A stretch of DNA of 64,000 nt from Maricaulis maris (GTDB lineage: Bacteria > Pseudomonadota > Alphaproteobacteria > Caulobacterales > Maricaulaceae), in NCBI RefSeq assembly GCF_036322705.1, contig NZ_AP027270.1:3039501-3103500 (forward strand). Direction: 5' to 3'. Made by a program: the position numbers and the translations under genes. The first letter of the stretch is position 1; each line of letters starts with the position of its first letter. The notes beneath the pieces are model-generated. The model made no database searches, had not been told where the DNA came from, and worked only from the letters and a program-made list of their open reading frames with translations. Of this stretch, positions 8,462 to 16,399 are shown piece after piece.

Positions 8462-9449
8462 CTGCTTCGGCGAGTGTTTTCAGGCCTGTTTCCGGACGCG
8501 CGCCGAAGTGCGAGATGATCTCGGCGGCGCAGATCACGCCCATTTTTCCCGCTTCGGCGAGGGGACGGTCTTGGGCGATGCCGAGCAGGAAGCCGGCCGC
8601 GAACAGATCGCCGGCGCCGGTCGTGTCGACCAGCTGGCTGACGGGCTCTGCCGCCACGGTCACCATCTCGTCACCACGCGCAATCACCGCGCCCTTTTCC
8701 GACCGCGTGACGGCAACAATCGCCACATCCTTGCGGGCCTGGGTCATCGCCGCATCGAAATCCTCGGTCTCGTAGAGCGCTTTGATCTCGGCCTCATTGG
8801 CCAGAAGGATGTCGATATGGTGGGCGACCAGGTGCCGGAAGGCGACGCGGTGGCGCTCGACACAGAACAGGTCTGACAGGGTCAGCGCGGTCCGGCGCTT
8901 GTGGGCTGCAGCCATTTCCGCCGCGGCGACATAGCCACGCTTGGCTTCCTCGCGGTCGAACAGATAGCCTTCCAGATAGATGATCTGCGAGGCCTGCAGG
9001 GCCTCGGCACCCGCTGCGACGTCTTCTTCGGTGACCAGGGCTGCGGCGCCGAGGAAGGTCGACATCGAGCGACCGGCATCGGGTGTCACATTGATCAGGC
9101 AGCGCGCCGTGGCCGGGCCATCCTTCAGCGGCGGTGTGTCGAAATGGACGCCGATTGTGCGGATGTCGTGCGTGAAAATCTCGCCGAGCTGGTCATCCGC
9201 CACCTTGCCGATATAGGCCGCCTTGCCGCCCAGCGAGGCGATGCCGGCCACCGTATTGGCCGCCGAACCGCCGGAGGCTTCGGTGCCCGGCTGCATGCGC
9301 TCATAGAGCGAGCGGGCCCGTTCCTCGTCGATCAACGTCATGGCGTCCTTGGCGATTCCCTCCGAGGCGAGGAAGGCGTCGGTGGCGGGCGAAAGAACGT
9401 CGACAATGGCATTGCCAACGGCAAGCACGTCAAAACGGGCATCGGACAT
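8442..9449 (-). CDS. PfkB-family kinase, adenosine kinase-like
   Basis: A 335-residue ribokinase-fold carbohydrate kinase. It has the glycine-rich substrate lid ASGGSAANT (58-66), the NEAE block before residue 221, and the PfkB signature DTTGAGD (275-281) with Asp281 as catalytic base. Overall resemblance is to alphaproteobacterial adenosine kinases, which phosphorylate adenosine or a related nucleoside to the monophosphate; a sugar substrate cannot be excluded. The start MSDARFDV at 9449 is preferred to MIPM at 9458. It lies upstream of the GGDEF-EAL gene on the same strand but is separated from it by a hairpin and an AT-rich gap. Confidence 0.87.
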   Translation of the reverse strand: MSDARFDVLAVGNAIVDVLSPATDAFLASEGIAKDAMTLIDEERARSLYERMQPGTEASGGSAANTVAGIASLGGKAAYIGKVADDQLGEIFTHDIRTIGVHFDTPPLKDGPATARCLINVTPDAGRSMSTFLGAAALVTEEDVAAGAEALQASQIIYLEGYLFDREEAKRGYVAAAEMAAAHKRRTALTLSDLFCVERHRVAFRHLVAHHIDILLANEAEIKALYETEDFDAAMTQARKDVAIVAVTRSEKGAVIARGDEMVTVAAEPVSQLVDTTGAGDLFAAGFLLGIAQDRPLAEAGKMGVICAAEIISHFGARPETGLKTLAEAAGIAFE

Positions 9450-9550
9450 CGGGATCATCCATTTTGGCTGGTTTCTGCCGCAGGGTTAAACGCAGCGCCG
9501 GACAAGAACAAGACTTGCCGTCACGGCGAGGCCCGGCTAGCCAGCTCGCC

Positions 9551-10447
9551 ATGACCCGGATCGCCTTTCTCACCGCCAGCTGCATGCTCAAGGACCATCC
9601 CGATGCCCGCAAGGACTATTGGGAATATGACCTTGAAATCGCAGCGCTTCAGCCCGCCTGCGCCGCTTTGGGCCTGACCCTGGAGCCGGTGATCTGGGAC
9701 GCGCCGGACTTCGCGCCGGCCGCGTTCGATGCCGTGATGATTGGCACCTGCTGGGACTATATGGAGAAACCGGACGCCTTCATGGCGATGCTCGAGCGCT
9801 GTGATCGCGAGAGCCGGCTGCTCAATCCGCTCAACACGGTCCGCTGGAACAGCCGCAAGACCTATCTGAAGGATCTCGCGGCCCGCGGCGCACCGATGAT
9901 CCCCACCGTCTGGGCCGAGACCGCCAATGCCGACACCATCGACGCCGCTTTCGCGACGCTGGGGGCCGATGACGTGGTGGTCAAGCCGGTGCTCGGGGCC
10001 GGGGCCTGGCGCCAGGCGCGGATCCGCAAGGGTGAGGCCCTGCCGCCGGCCGATCAGCTGCCGCCCGCCGCGTGCATGATCCAGCCCTTTCTGCCTGCCG
10101 TCAGCGAGGAAGGGGAATACGCCTTTCTCTTCTTCAATCGCGATTTCTCCCATTGTGCCCGGAAGATCCCGGCCAGGGGCGATTACCGCGTGCAGTCGGA
10201 ATATGGCGGCCACGAGGAAATCCATCAGCCCGGTACCGACGAGCTCGCCCTCGCGCGCTCCGTCCTGGACTGTATCGAGGGTGATCTGCTCTATGCCCGC
10301 GTCGATATGCTGCGCGGCCTCGATGGCCAGCTCGCCCTGATCGAGATCGAGCTGATCGAGCCCTATCTCTATCCCGAGCAAGGCCCGGACATGGGGCCGG
10401 TCTTCGCGGCGGCCCTGAAAACCCTGCTGGATAAGAGCGCGTCTTGA
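9551..10447 (+). CDS. ATP-grasp protein (RimK/DcsG-like)
   Basis: A 298-residue ATP-grasp enzyme expected to join a carboxylate to an amine or similar group via an acyl phosphate. The N-terminus MTRIAFLTASCML leads a pre-ATP-grasp domain; DDVVVKPVLGAGAW (about 140-153) is the ATP lid with its Lys; CMIQPFLPAV gives the hinge; and LIEIELIEPYLYPEQ near the end supplies the metal-binding acids and the closing Asn/Glu region. It resembles stand-alone glutathione synthase-like and cycloserine-pathway DcsG proteins. Nothing around it suggests a biosynthetic cluster, so the substrates are unknown. Confidence 0.85.
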   Translation: MTRIAFLTASCMLKDHPDARKDYWEYDLEIAALQPACAALGLTLEPVIWDAPDFAPAAFDAVMIGTCWDYMEKPDAFMAMLERCDRESRLLNPLNTVRWNSRKTYLKDLAARGAPMIPTVWAETANADTIDAAFATLGADDVVVKPVLGAGAWRQARIRKGEALPPADQLPPAACMIQPFLPAVSEEGEYAFLFFNRDFSHCARKIPARGDYRVQSEYGGHEEIHQPGTDELALARSVLDCIEGDLLYARVDMLRGLDGQLALIEIELIEPYLYPEQGPDMGPVFAAALKTLLDKSAS

Positions 10448-10498
10448 TCTTGCGGTGATCACGGGTCCTGATGGCGATCTGTCATTGGAGTGATCACC

Positions 10499-10987
10499 AT
10501 GTTGCGCACCCTGCCGGTCCTGACCTTGCTTGTGCTTTCGGCCTGCGCTTCAGGGCCGCCGTCGGCAAATGCCATAGACGCGATCGAGATCCGTGAGGGG
10601 GCGTGTTACGGGACCTGTCCCGTCTACACCATCCGGATCACGCCCGATGACCGCTACCGGCTCAATGGCGAGCGCTTCACCCGCACCGATGGTATCAGCC
10701 AGGGGCAATTGCCGCCCGGCCATTTCGACAGGCTTGTCGACTACATCGCCGCCCACGACCTGATGGCCTTTCCGGCCGACATAACACCCGCAAACCCGGC
10801 CGCTTGCGGCGAGGGTCGGGTCTCGGACCTGCCGGACTTTCAGCTCACCGTCGTTCTGGTCGAGCGCACCAAGGTCATCCACTGGTATCCCGGCTGTTTC
10901 GGATCGCGCTATCGCGACGACATGGTCGCCGCCCGCGCCGCCTTTCGAGACACGATTGGCTATCAGACGCTGATCGCACGGGAGTAG
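10499..10987 (+). CDS. DUF6438-type lipoprotein
   Basis: A 162-residue predicted lipoprotein: a type II signal peptide ends in LSAC with lipidated Cys16. The mature part begins with IEIREGACYGTCPVYTIRI (Cys36 and Cys40), the hallmark of DUF6438 proteins, and has two further Cys (in AACGEG and YPGCFG), which may form disulfides in the periplasm. Function is unknown. ATG 10499 has GGAG eight bases upstream; the GTG at 10490 overlaps that site and is rejected. Two copies of the 8-bp palindrome GTGATCAC flank the short upstream region. Confidence 0.82.
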   Translation: MLRTLPVLTLLVLSACASGPPSANAIDAIEIREGACYGTCPVYTIRITPDDRYRLNGERFTRTDGISQGQLPPGHFDRLVDYIAAHDLMAFPADITPANPAACGEGRVSDLPDFQLTVVLVERTKVIHWYPGCFGSRYRDDMVAARAAFRDTIGYQTLIARE

Positions 10988-11629
10988 GCGCGCCACGCTT
11001 CTGTCACCTCCTCGATCTGCGAGAAAGAAAGATGCCTGCCCACGCCACGCGCAGGCGCGGGTGACAAGTGTGGCGGGGTGACGGTGGGTATGGAGGGGAG
11101 ACGATTGGCAGACCCTGGGATTTTATCCCCGCTGTGCCGTGTTTCCTTCTCCCTCGGGAGACGGTGCCCCGGAGGGGCGGATGAGGGGGGTTCTGTTGCG
11201 TTCACAGGGATTTACCCATCACCCGGACACTCTCCCAAGGGAGAGGGAAAGCGCCGCGCTCCACAAAACTTATCCGCACCTCGTCCGGCCCACGCGATAC
11301 TCACTGCGGTTTTCGGGACGGGAGGCGCGAGCTCAGTCACTTGTGCCCGGAAGCGTGCGGAGCCTGTCCGCGTACGGGGGTGACATCCCGATACTCCGGC
11401 AGGGCGTGCGACATGGTCGCGGGGCACTAAACGACCGACCCCATCTACCGGTCGCATTGGAATCGGGGGCGAGAGCGTCCGGGAAAACTCCGCGTGCGGG
11501 ATGCTTGTCGAAGCTACCCTTATCAATCCAGCGCTTTATCGGCTCCGGCCGGCATCCCGCTCCCTCCTCTGCCCAGACCGCCAGGCGCCAAGCGTCGTGG
11601 CGATCTCGGTGCGTGGGTTCGGGCCTGGG
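10988..11629. other. Gene-free stretch of about 640 bp
   Basis: This is by far the longest stretch here without a recognisable gene. Open frames inside it have no family signature, no ribosome binding site and overlap each other. It contains the short inverted repeats listed separately (11149-11245) and further small potential hairpins such as GCGGA...TCCGC near 11357-11371 and CGACC...GGTCG near 11432-11454. I see no tRNA, tmRNA, SRP RNA or RNase P RNA core motif. It could be a decayed gene, a repeat element or an unannotated RNA. Confidence 0.5.
11149..11245. repeat. Cluster of three short perfect hairpins
   Basis: Three inverted repeats lie within 97 bp: CTCCC-TC-GGGAG (11149-11160), GCCCC-GGA-GGGGC (11166-11178) and CTCTCCC-AA-GGGAGAG (11230-11245). 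The first two are arranged like the dispersed intergenic CTCCC/GGGAG, GCCCC/GGGGC elements often seen in alphaproteobacterial genomes. Whether this one is repeated elsewhere cannot be told from the window. Confidence 0.5.
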
Positions 11630-12349
11630 TCAGGTTCCCTTGGGAGCCGGGGTCTTGTCCTTGAATTGGCAGATATCCTCGACCGGGCAGCGCCAGCATT
11701 CCGGCTTTCTCGCCTTGCAAAGATAGCGGCCATGCAGGATCAGCCAGTGATGCGCGCCCTGGCGAAACTCGTCGGGCATGATCTTTTCGAGCCGCAGCTC
11801 GACTGCCAGCGGGTCTTTGCCGGGGGCGAGTTTCGTCCGGTTGGAGACCCGGAAGATATGCGTGTCGACGGCAATGGTGGGGACACCGAAGGCCTCGTTC
11901 ATGACCACATTGGCGGTCTTCCGGCCAACCCCGGGCAGGGCTTCGAGGGCGGCCTGGTCGGCCGGGACCTCGCCGCCATGGCGGTCGATCAGGATCTGCG
12001 ACAGCGCGATTACATTCTTGGCCTTGGTCCGGAACAGCCCGATCGTCTTCACCCGGTCGCGGACATGATCCTCGCCCAGAGCGACCATTTTCTCCGGCGT
12101 GTCGGCTTCCTCGAACAGAAGGCGGGTGGCCTTGTTGACGCCGACATCAGTCGCCTGGGCCGACAGGGCGACGGCGACCAGAAGTGTGTAGGGATTGGTG
12201 TAATCGAGTTCGGTGCGTGGATCCGGACGGTCCTGCGCGAGGCGGGCCATCAGGTCATGCGCCTGCTCGCGATTGAGGCCGCGTGGCTGGCGCTTGGCGC
12301 GCTTTTTCGGTTTGGCGGCACTTTTTTGGTTGTCAGGCTTGGTCGGCAT
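11630..12349 (-). CDS. nth: Endonuclease III
   Basis: DNA glycosylase/AP lyase that removes oxidised pyrimidines in base-excision repair. The 239-residue product has a Lys-rich N-terminal extension, the helix-hairpin-helix LPGVGRKTA (138-146) with catalytic Lys144 at its end, catalytic Asp162 in VDTHIFRVSNR, and a [4Fe-4S] cluster motif C211-x6-C218-x2-C221-x5-C227. ATG 12349 is taken as start (a TTG directly before it is an alternative). A LysE exporter gene lies 38 bp upstream on the same strand, so the two may be co-transcribed. Confidence 0.96.
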   Translation of the reverse strand: MPTKPDNQKSAAKPKKRAKRQPRGLNREQAHDLMARLAQDRPDPRTELDYTNPYTLLVAVALSAQATDVGVNKATRLLFEEADTPEKMVALGEDHVRDRVKTIGLFRTKAKNVIALSQILIDRHGGEVPADQAALEALPGVGRKTANVVMNEAFGVPTIAVDTHIFRVSNRTKLAPGKDPLAVELRLEKIMPDEFRQGAHHWLILHGRYLCKARKPECWRCPVEDICQFKDKTPAPKGT

Positions 12350-12387
12350 CAAGGCGTCTCGCGGTCGGATCAGGCAGGGGCGGCGTC

Positions 12388-13011
12388 TCAGGAAGGTGTC
12401 GTATCAAGGAACAGCCAAATCGCGATCATGGCCAGTAGCAGGGCCAGTCCGCGCCGGAACCAGAGCGTCCGCTGGGGGCTGGAGAGCCAGCCGGCGGCGC
12501 GGGCGGCGAGGATGACGATGACCACATGGATCAGCGTCGCGATCCCGACCGAGATGGCGGTCAGGCCGATCGCTTGGGGCAGGGCCGGCAGGTCCTGCTG
12601 GATGTAGTCGGGCAGCACAATGAGGTAGAAGAGACCGGCTTTCGGATTGAGCAGGTTGATCACCAGCCCGTCGCGGAAATGTCGTCGCAAAGTGCCATCG
12701 AGCCGCGCCGTCGAGCTTTCCCCGGCGCTCTGCCACCCCTCGAAGGCCAGCCAGAGCAGGAAGAGCGTGCCGCCATAGCGCAGCACCTCGAACAGCCAGG
12801 GTGTGCGGGCGATCAGGGCGGAAAAGCCGAGCGCGGCGAGCAGGCCGAGCAGGGCGAGACCGGTCATCACGCCGAGCACGGCGGCAAAGCCGGCGCGGCG
12901 GCCGCGATCGGCGCTGAGCACCGCCAGCCAGGCCATGTTCGGGCCGGGCGTCAGCTCGATCACGAAGACCGTCAAGGCAAAGGCCAGAAGCGGGGCGAGG
13001 GAGGCGGACAT
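12388..13011 (-). CDS. LysE/RhtB-family amino-acid exporter
   Basis: A 207-residue inner-membrane protein with about six helices. The N-terminal FALTVFVIELTPGPNMAWLA contains the TPGPN motif that defines the LysE/RhtB superfamily, and INLLNPKAGLFYLIVLPDYI is its internal counterpart. Members export amino acids or derivatives such as homoserine, threonine or lysine; the substrate here is unknown. It precedes nth by 38 bp on the minus strand and is divergent from a DUF2244 gene with about 90 bp between starts. Confidence 0.92.
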   Translation of the reverse strand: MSASLAPLLAFALTVFVIELTPGPNMAWLAVLSADRGRRAGFAAVLGVMTGLALLGLLAALGFSALIARTPWLFEVLRYGGTLFLLWLAFEGWQSAGESSTARLDGTLRRHFRDGLVINLLNPKAGLFYLIVLPDYIQQDLPALPQAIGLTAISVGIATLIHVVIVILAARAAGWLSSPQRTLWFRRGLALLLAMIAIWLFLDTTPS

Positions 13012-13098
13012 GTCTCATCGAGTAGGCAGAATCCGGGTCCGCGTCACCTGGTAATTCGACGCATGGCAAAAGCGGGCCGGCGTCCTATCTTGTCGCCC

Positions 13099-13662
13099 AT
13101 GAGCATGATCGTCGAATCCTGGCCCGCCGAGGCCGTCGCGCCGGCCCGCCATGACGGGCCGGTCTTCATGGAGGCCGAGCTGGCGCCGAACCGGTCGCTG
13201 GCCAATCCGGCCTTCATCGCCTTGATGCTGGCGATCAGCGCCATCTCCTTCACGGCCGGCCTGTTCTACCTGACTATCGGCGCCTGGCCGGTCCTGCCCT
13301 TCTTCGGGCTCGACGTGTTTCTGGTCTGGCTGGCCTTCAAGATCTCCTACCGGGATGGCCGGGCGCGAGAGTTTGTCCGGGTCGATGGCCGCGACATCGA
13401 AGTTGTCCGCCTGCATCCGACCGGCCACCGACGTCGCTACCGCCTGCCGACCGCCTGGGTAAAGTTGCGCCTGATCGACCCGGACGCCCATCACGCCCAG
13501 GTCGCCCTCGTGGCCCATGGCAAGGCGCTGGTGCTGGGCCATTTCCTCAGCCCGCCAGAGCGCGGCGAATTTGCCGCCGCGCTGGGAACGGCGATCGATG
13601 CCGCACGCAGCGCCATGCGCAGACCGCAAGAACCGGGTGGAGTGGAAACGGCAGGCGCGTAA
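13099..13662 (+). CDS. DUF2244 integral membrane protein
   Basis: A 187-residue protein of the DUF2244 family. After a polar N-terminus the typical ELAPNRSLANPAFIALM leads into two helices (about 38-58 and 62-80), followed by a cytoplasmic beta-rich domain with FVRVDGRDIEVVRLHPTG and LVLGHFLSPPERGEFAAAL. Function is unknown; genes of this family often sit near nth or cytochrome oxidase genes in alphaproteobacteria, consistent with divergent nth-lysE here. ATG 13099 (or 13105) is the start; the long open frame before it is antisense to lysE. The next gene begins 10 bp after its stop. Confidence 0.85.
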   Translation: MSMIVESWPAEAVAPARHDGPVFMEAELAPNRSLANPAFIALMLAISAISFTAGLFYLTIGAWPVLPFFGLDVFLVWLAFKISYRDGRAREFVRVDGRDIEVVRLHPTGHRRRYRLPTAWVKLRLIDPDAHHAQVALVAHGKALVLGHFLSPPERGEFAAALGTAIDAARSAMRRPQEPGGVETAGA

Positions 13663-13672
13663 ACTCCCCACC

Positions 13673-14521
13673 ATGACAGCCGATCTCTACACACTCGACG
13701 CCTCTTCGCGGGATTATGACCGGATCGCCAGCGCGCTGGCCTATCTCGGTGACAATTGGCGCGATCATCCCGATCTCGATCGCGCGGCGAAGGCAGCGGG
13801 CCTGTCGCCGCACCATTTCCAGCGTGTGTTCACGCGCTGGGTCGGGGTCTCGCCGAAGAAATTCGTCGGTGCGCTAGCCCATGATGCGGCCCGGGAAGCC
13901 CTCGACGAAGGGGCCTGCGTTCTCGACGCCGCCTTCGAGGCCGGCCTGTCGGGCCCGGGACGGCTGCACGATCTCTTCATTGCCCACGAAGCGGTGACAC
14001 CCGGCGATGCGAAACGTCGCGGGGCCGGGTTGAGTTTCGTCTGGGGCGTTGCGCCCTCGCCCTTCGGCGACGCGATCCTGCTGATTGCGCCGCGTGGCCT
14101 GTCGGCCATGGCTTTCGCCGACCCGGACGTGGACAGCGGTTTTGCCGACCTGGCGGCGCGCTATCCGGCAGCCGATTACACCCGCGACGATGCCATCGCG
14201 CGGTCCTGGTCCGAACGCATTTTCACGCCAACCGATCGGGAACAACTGCCCCTCGCACTCTACGGCAGTCCGTGGCAGCGCCAGGTCTGGCGGGCGCTTC
14301 TGACCATCCCGCCCGGCGACACCACGACCTACAAGGCGATTGCTGAACAGGTCAGCGCCCCGAAGGCCTCGCGGGCGGTCGGGGCGGCGGTCGGGGCCAA
14401 CCCTGTCTCCTGGCTCATCCCCTGTCACCGTGTGCTGGCGAGCAATGGCAAGCTGACCGGTTATCACTGGGGTGTGGAACGCAAGCGCGCCATGCTCGCC
14501 TACGAGGCTGCGAGGCGCTAG
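13673..14521 (+). CDS. AraC-Ogt fusion, methylated-DNA methyltransferase
   Basis: A 282-residue two-domain protein. Residues about 16-110 are an AraC helix-turn-helix (LDRAAKAAGLSPHHFQRVFTRWVGVSPKKF); the rest is an O6-alkylguanine-DNA alkyltransferase with GSPWQRQVWRALLTIPPGDTT and the acceptor site PCHRV (250-254, Cys251). It transfers alkyl groups from damaged guanine to Cys251. The N-terminal Ada zinc domain that senses methylphosphotriesters is missing, so it is Ada-like but not full-length Ada; in other genomes this form is called an Ada homologue or bifunctional regulator/Ogt. It likely shares a transcript with the DUF2244 gene just upstream. Confidence 0.93.
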   Translation: MTADLYTLDASSRDYDRIASALAYLGDNWRDHPDLDRAAKAAGLSPHHFQRVFTRWVGVSPKKFVGALAHDAAREALDEGACVLDAAFEAGLSGPGRLHDLFIAHEAVTPGDAKRRGAGLSFVWGVAPSPFGDAILLIAPRGLSAMAFADPDVDSGFADLAARYPAADYTRDDAIARSWSERIFTPTDREQLPLALYGSPWQRQVWRALLTIPPGDTTTYKAIAEQVSAPKASRAVGAAVGANPVSWLIPCHRVLASNGKLTGYHWGVERKRAMLAYEAARR

Positions 14522-14530
14522 ATTGAGGCA

Positions 14531-15097
14531 ATGAGCAATCCCTTCCTTTACGCGGCCGCGGCCGCCCTGATTGCCGCAGCGGCCTTCTTTCTGGTCTGGC
14601 TGGCCTCCCGCCGATCCCTGATGGAAGACGCCCGCGCGGAGTATCGCGAACGCTGCGAGACCAAGCCGGGAACGGTCCGCGGTGTCGATGAACAGGTGTT
14701 CGAGCGCCTTTATGTCTCGGCCCATGAGCCACGTGGCGCGCTCTACATCGCCGCAGCCCTGCTGCTGGCCGTTGCCATCACGCCGCTCGCCGGTGTCGGG
14801 CTGATCGCGCTCTGGCCCTATATCGTCATGACGCTGGATGGCGGCCCCTGGTACGATGTCGGCTATTATCCGTGGATGTTCTACATGTTCTTCGGCCTGT
14901 GCGGATGCTGGGCGCTGGCCGGTGCGTTTGTTGCCCGCATCCACCATGCCCGCACGCCGGAAAGCTTCCACCCGGCCCTGGCCCGTGCCCGCGGCGAACC
15001 ACTCGACGATGTTGTCATTCCGCGCAAACGCCCCAAATGGGCTGTGAAGGCCCGCCCGGACCCGGCTCCGGACAGTGCGGCCACGCCGGACAGCTGA
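14531..15097 (+). CDS. Hypothetical three-helix membrane protein
   Basis: A 188-residue protein with an N-terminal helix (about 5-25), a polar loop containing EYRERCETKPGTVRGVDEQVFERLY, two more helices (about 75-97 and 112-136), and a basic, Pro-rich cytoplasmic tail. I recognise no family. It begins 10 bp after the AraC-Ogt stop and ends 23 bp before gloA, so it sits inside a plus-strand operon running from 13099 to 15578. Confidence 0.72.
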   Translation: MSNPFLYAAAAALIAAAAFFLVWLASRRSLMEDARAEYRERCETKPGTVRGVDEQVFERLYVSAHEPRGALYIAAALLLAVAITPLAGVGLIALWPYIVMTLDGGPWYDVGYYPWMFYMFFGLCGCWALAGAFVARIHHARTPESFHPALARARGEPLDDVVIPRKRPKWAVKARPDPAPDSAATPDS

Positions 15098-15119
15098 GCG
15101 AAGCAATCAGGGGAATTTC

Positions 15120-15578
15120 ATGCGTTACCTGCACACCATGGTCCGCGTCTCGGACCTCGAGGCGAGCCTCAAATTCTACTGTGACGGCCTCGGCCTGACC
15201 GAAATCAGCCGCTATGACAGCGAGCAGGGCCGGTTCAGCCTGATTTTCCTCGCCACGCCGGAAGACGTTGCCGCGGCCGGGTATGAAGGCGGCAAGATCC
15301 CGGAAGGCCTGCCTTGTGTCGAGCTGACCCATAACTGGGACCCGGAAGAGTATCAGGGCGGCCGCAATTTTGGCCACCTCGCCTACCGGATGGACAATGT
15401 CTATGAGGCCTGCCAGCGCCTGATGGATATGGGCGTGACCATCAACCGTCCGCCTCGCGATGGCCACATGGCCTTCGTGCGCTCACCCGACGGGATTTCG
15501 GTCGAACTCCTCCAGCGCGGCGACAACCTGCCGCCGCAGGAGCCCTGGGCCTCGATGGAGAATACAGGGAGCTGGTAG
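15120..15578 (+). CDS. gloA: Lactoylglutathione lyase (glyoxalase I)
   Basis: Metal-dependent isomerase that converts the methylglyoxal-glutathione hemithioacetal to S-lactoylglutathione. The 152-residue protein starts MRYLHTMVRVSDLEASLKFY, with metal ligands His5 and the Glu of VELTHNW, and continues with FGHLAYRM and the closing VRSPDGISVELLQR. It is 15-20 residues longer than the E. coli enzyme because of a C-terminal tail. AGGGGA lies five bases before ATG 15120. The stop lies 10 bp from that of the convergent WYL regulator. Confidence 0.94.
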   Translation: MRYLHTMVRVSDLEASLKFYCDGLGLTEISRYDSEQGRFSLIFLATPEDVAAAGYEGGKIPEGLPCVELTHNWDPEEYQGGRNFGHLAYRMDNVYEACQRLMDMGVTINRPPRDGHMAFVRSPDGISVELLQRGDNLPPQEPWASMENTGSW

Positions 15579-15588
15579 GCCGACAGGC

Positions 15589-16263
15589 TCAGCCCGCCCG
15601 CCGCATGTCCTCATAGCGTTTGCCGGGCTCGTCCTCGAAGCTTTCCGCCAGCACCGTCAGGCGTTCGACGCGGTCGGTGCGGAAATGGCGGAAGTCGTTT
15701 CGCAATTCGCACCAGGCCGAGAGCAGCCAGACCCGTCCGAAACAGGTCAGCGCCAGCGGGCGAATGACGCGTTCTGTCGTATCGTCGGCAAGCGACTGGT
15801 AGCGCACGCGCAGTTTGCGCTTGCCGGCTATGGCATTGCGGACGGGTCCGAAGGCCTCGGGACGAACCGTCTCGTCGAGGAAGGCAGCGAACAGCGGTAC
15901 ATTGCGCAGGCGCTGGCGGTGACCCTCCGGCAGGGCATGTTCGATCTTGGCCAAAGCTTCATTGGCAGCCGAGGCCAGATTCTTGTCGCCGGTCGCCTTG
16001 ACCAGCCGTGCGCCAAGCGCGAGGGCATCAAGCTGTTCGAACGAGAAGGTAAGCGGTGGCAGGTCAAAGCCGGGTCGCAGCACATAGCCGACACCAGCCT
16101 CGCCATCGATGGGCGCTCCGGCTCCGATCAGATGGGCAATATCGCGATAGATTGTTCGCTCGGAGACCTCGAAACGATGTCCCATATCATGGGCGGTAAC
16201 AGCGCCAGGCGCAGCTTCCCGCAGGGCTTGGACAATCCGGATCAGACGTTCGGCGCGGCGCAC
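15589..16263 (-). CDS. HTH-WYL transcriptional regulator (YafY-like)
   Basis: A 224-residue DNA-binding protein. Residues about 1-55 form an HTH_11 winged helix (RAERLIRIVQALREAA, then FEVSERTIYRDIAHLIGAGAPI), and the second half is a WYL-type ligand domain, with LRVRYQSL and GRVWLLSAWCELR at the usual WYL position. Members respond to nucleic-acid or nucleotide ligands and often control stress or defence genes; here the target is unknown. The GTG at 16263 is chosen because AGGAGG lies exactly five bases upstream; a TTG at 16278 would include that site. Confidence 0.9.
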   Translation of the reverse strand: MRRAERLIRIVQALREAAPGAVTAHDMGHRFEVSERTIYRDIAHLIGAGAPIDGEAGVGYVLRPGFDLPPLTFSFEQLDALALGARLVKATGDKNLASAANEALAKIEHALPEGHRQRLRNVPLFAAFLDETVRPEAFGPVRNAIAGKRKLRVRYQSLADDTTERVIRPLALTCFGRVWLLSAWCELRNDFRHFRTDRVERLTVLAESFEDEPGKRYEDMRRAG

Positions 16264-16399
16264 TGACACCTCCTGCAAAAACGATCTGGCGGGATGATGT
16301 CAGGGTTCGTGCAGGGCGGCAAGTTGCCGTGTTTCACGTGCAACATGGCATGAGGGTGACAGGCATTGTCGGGGGTGTGTCAGTCGGTGGACGCCTGGA

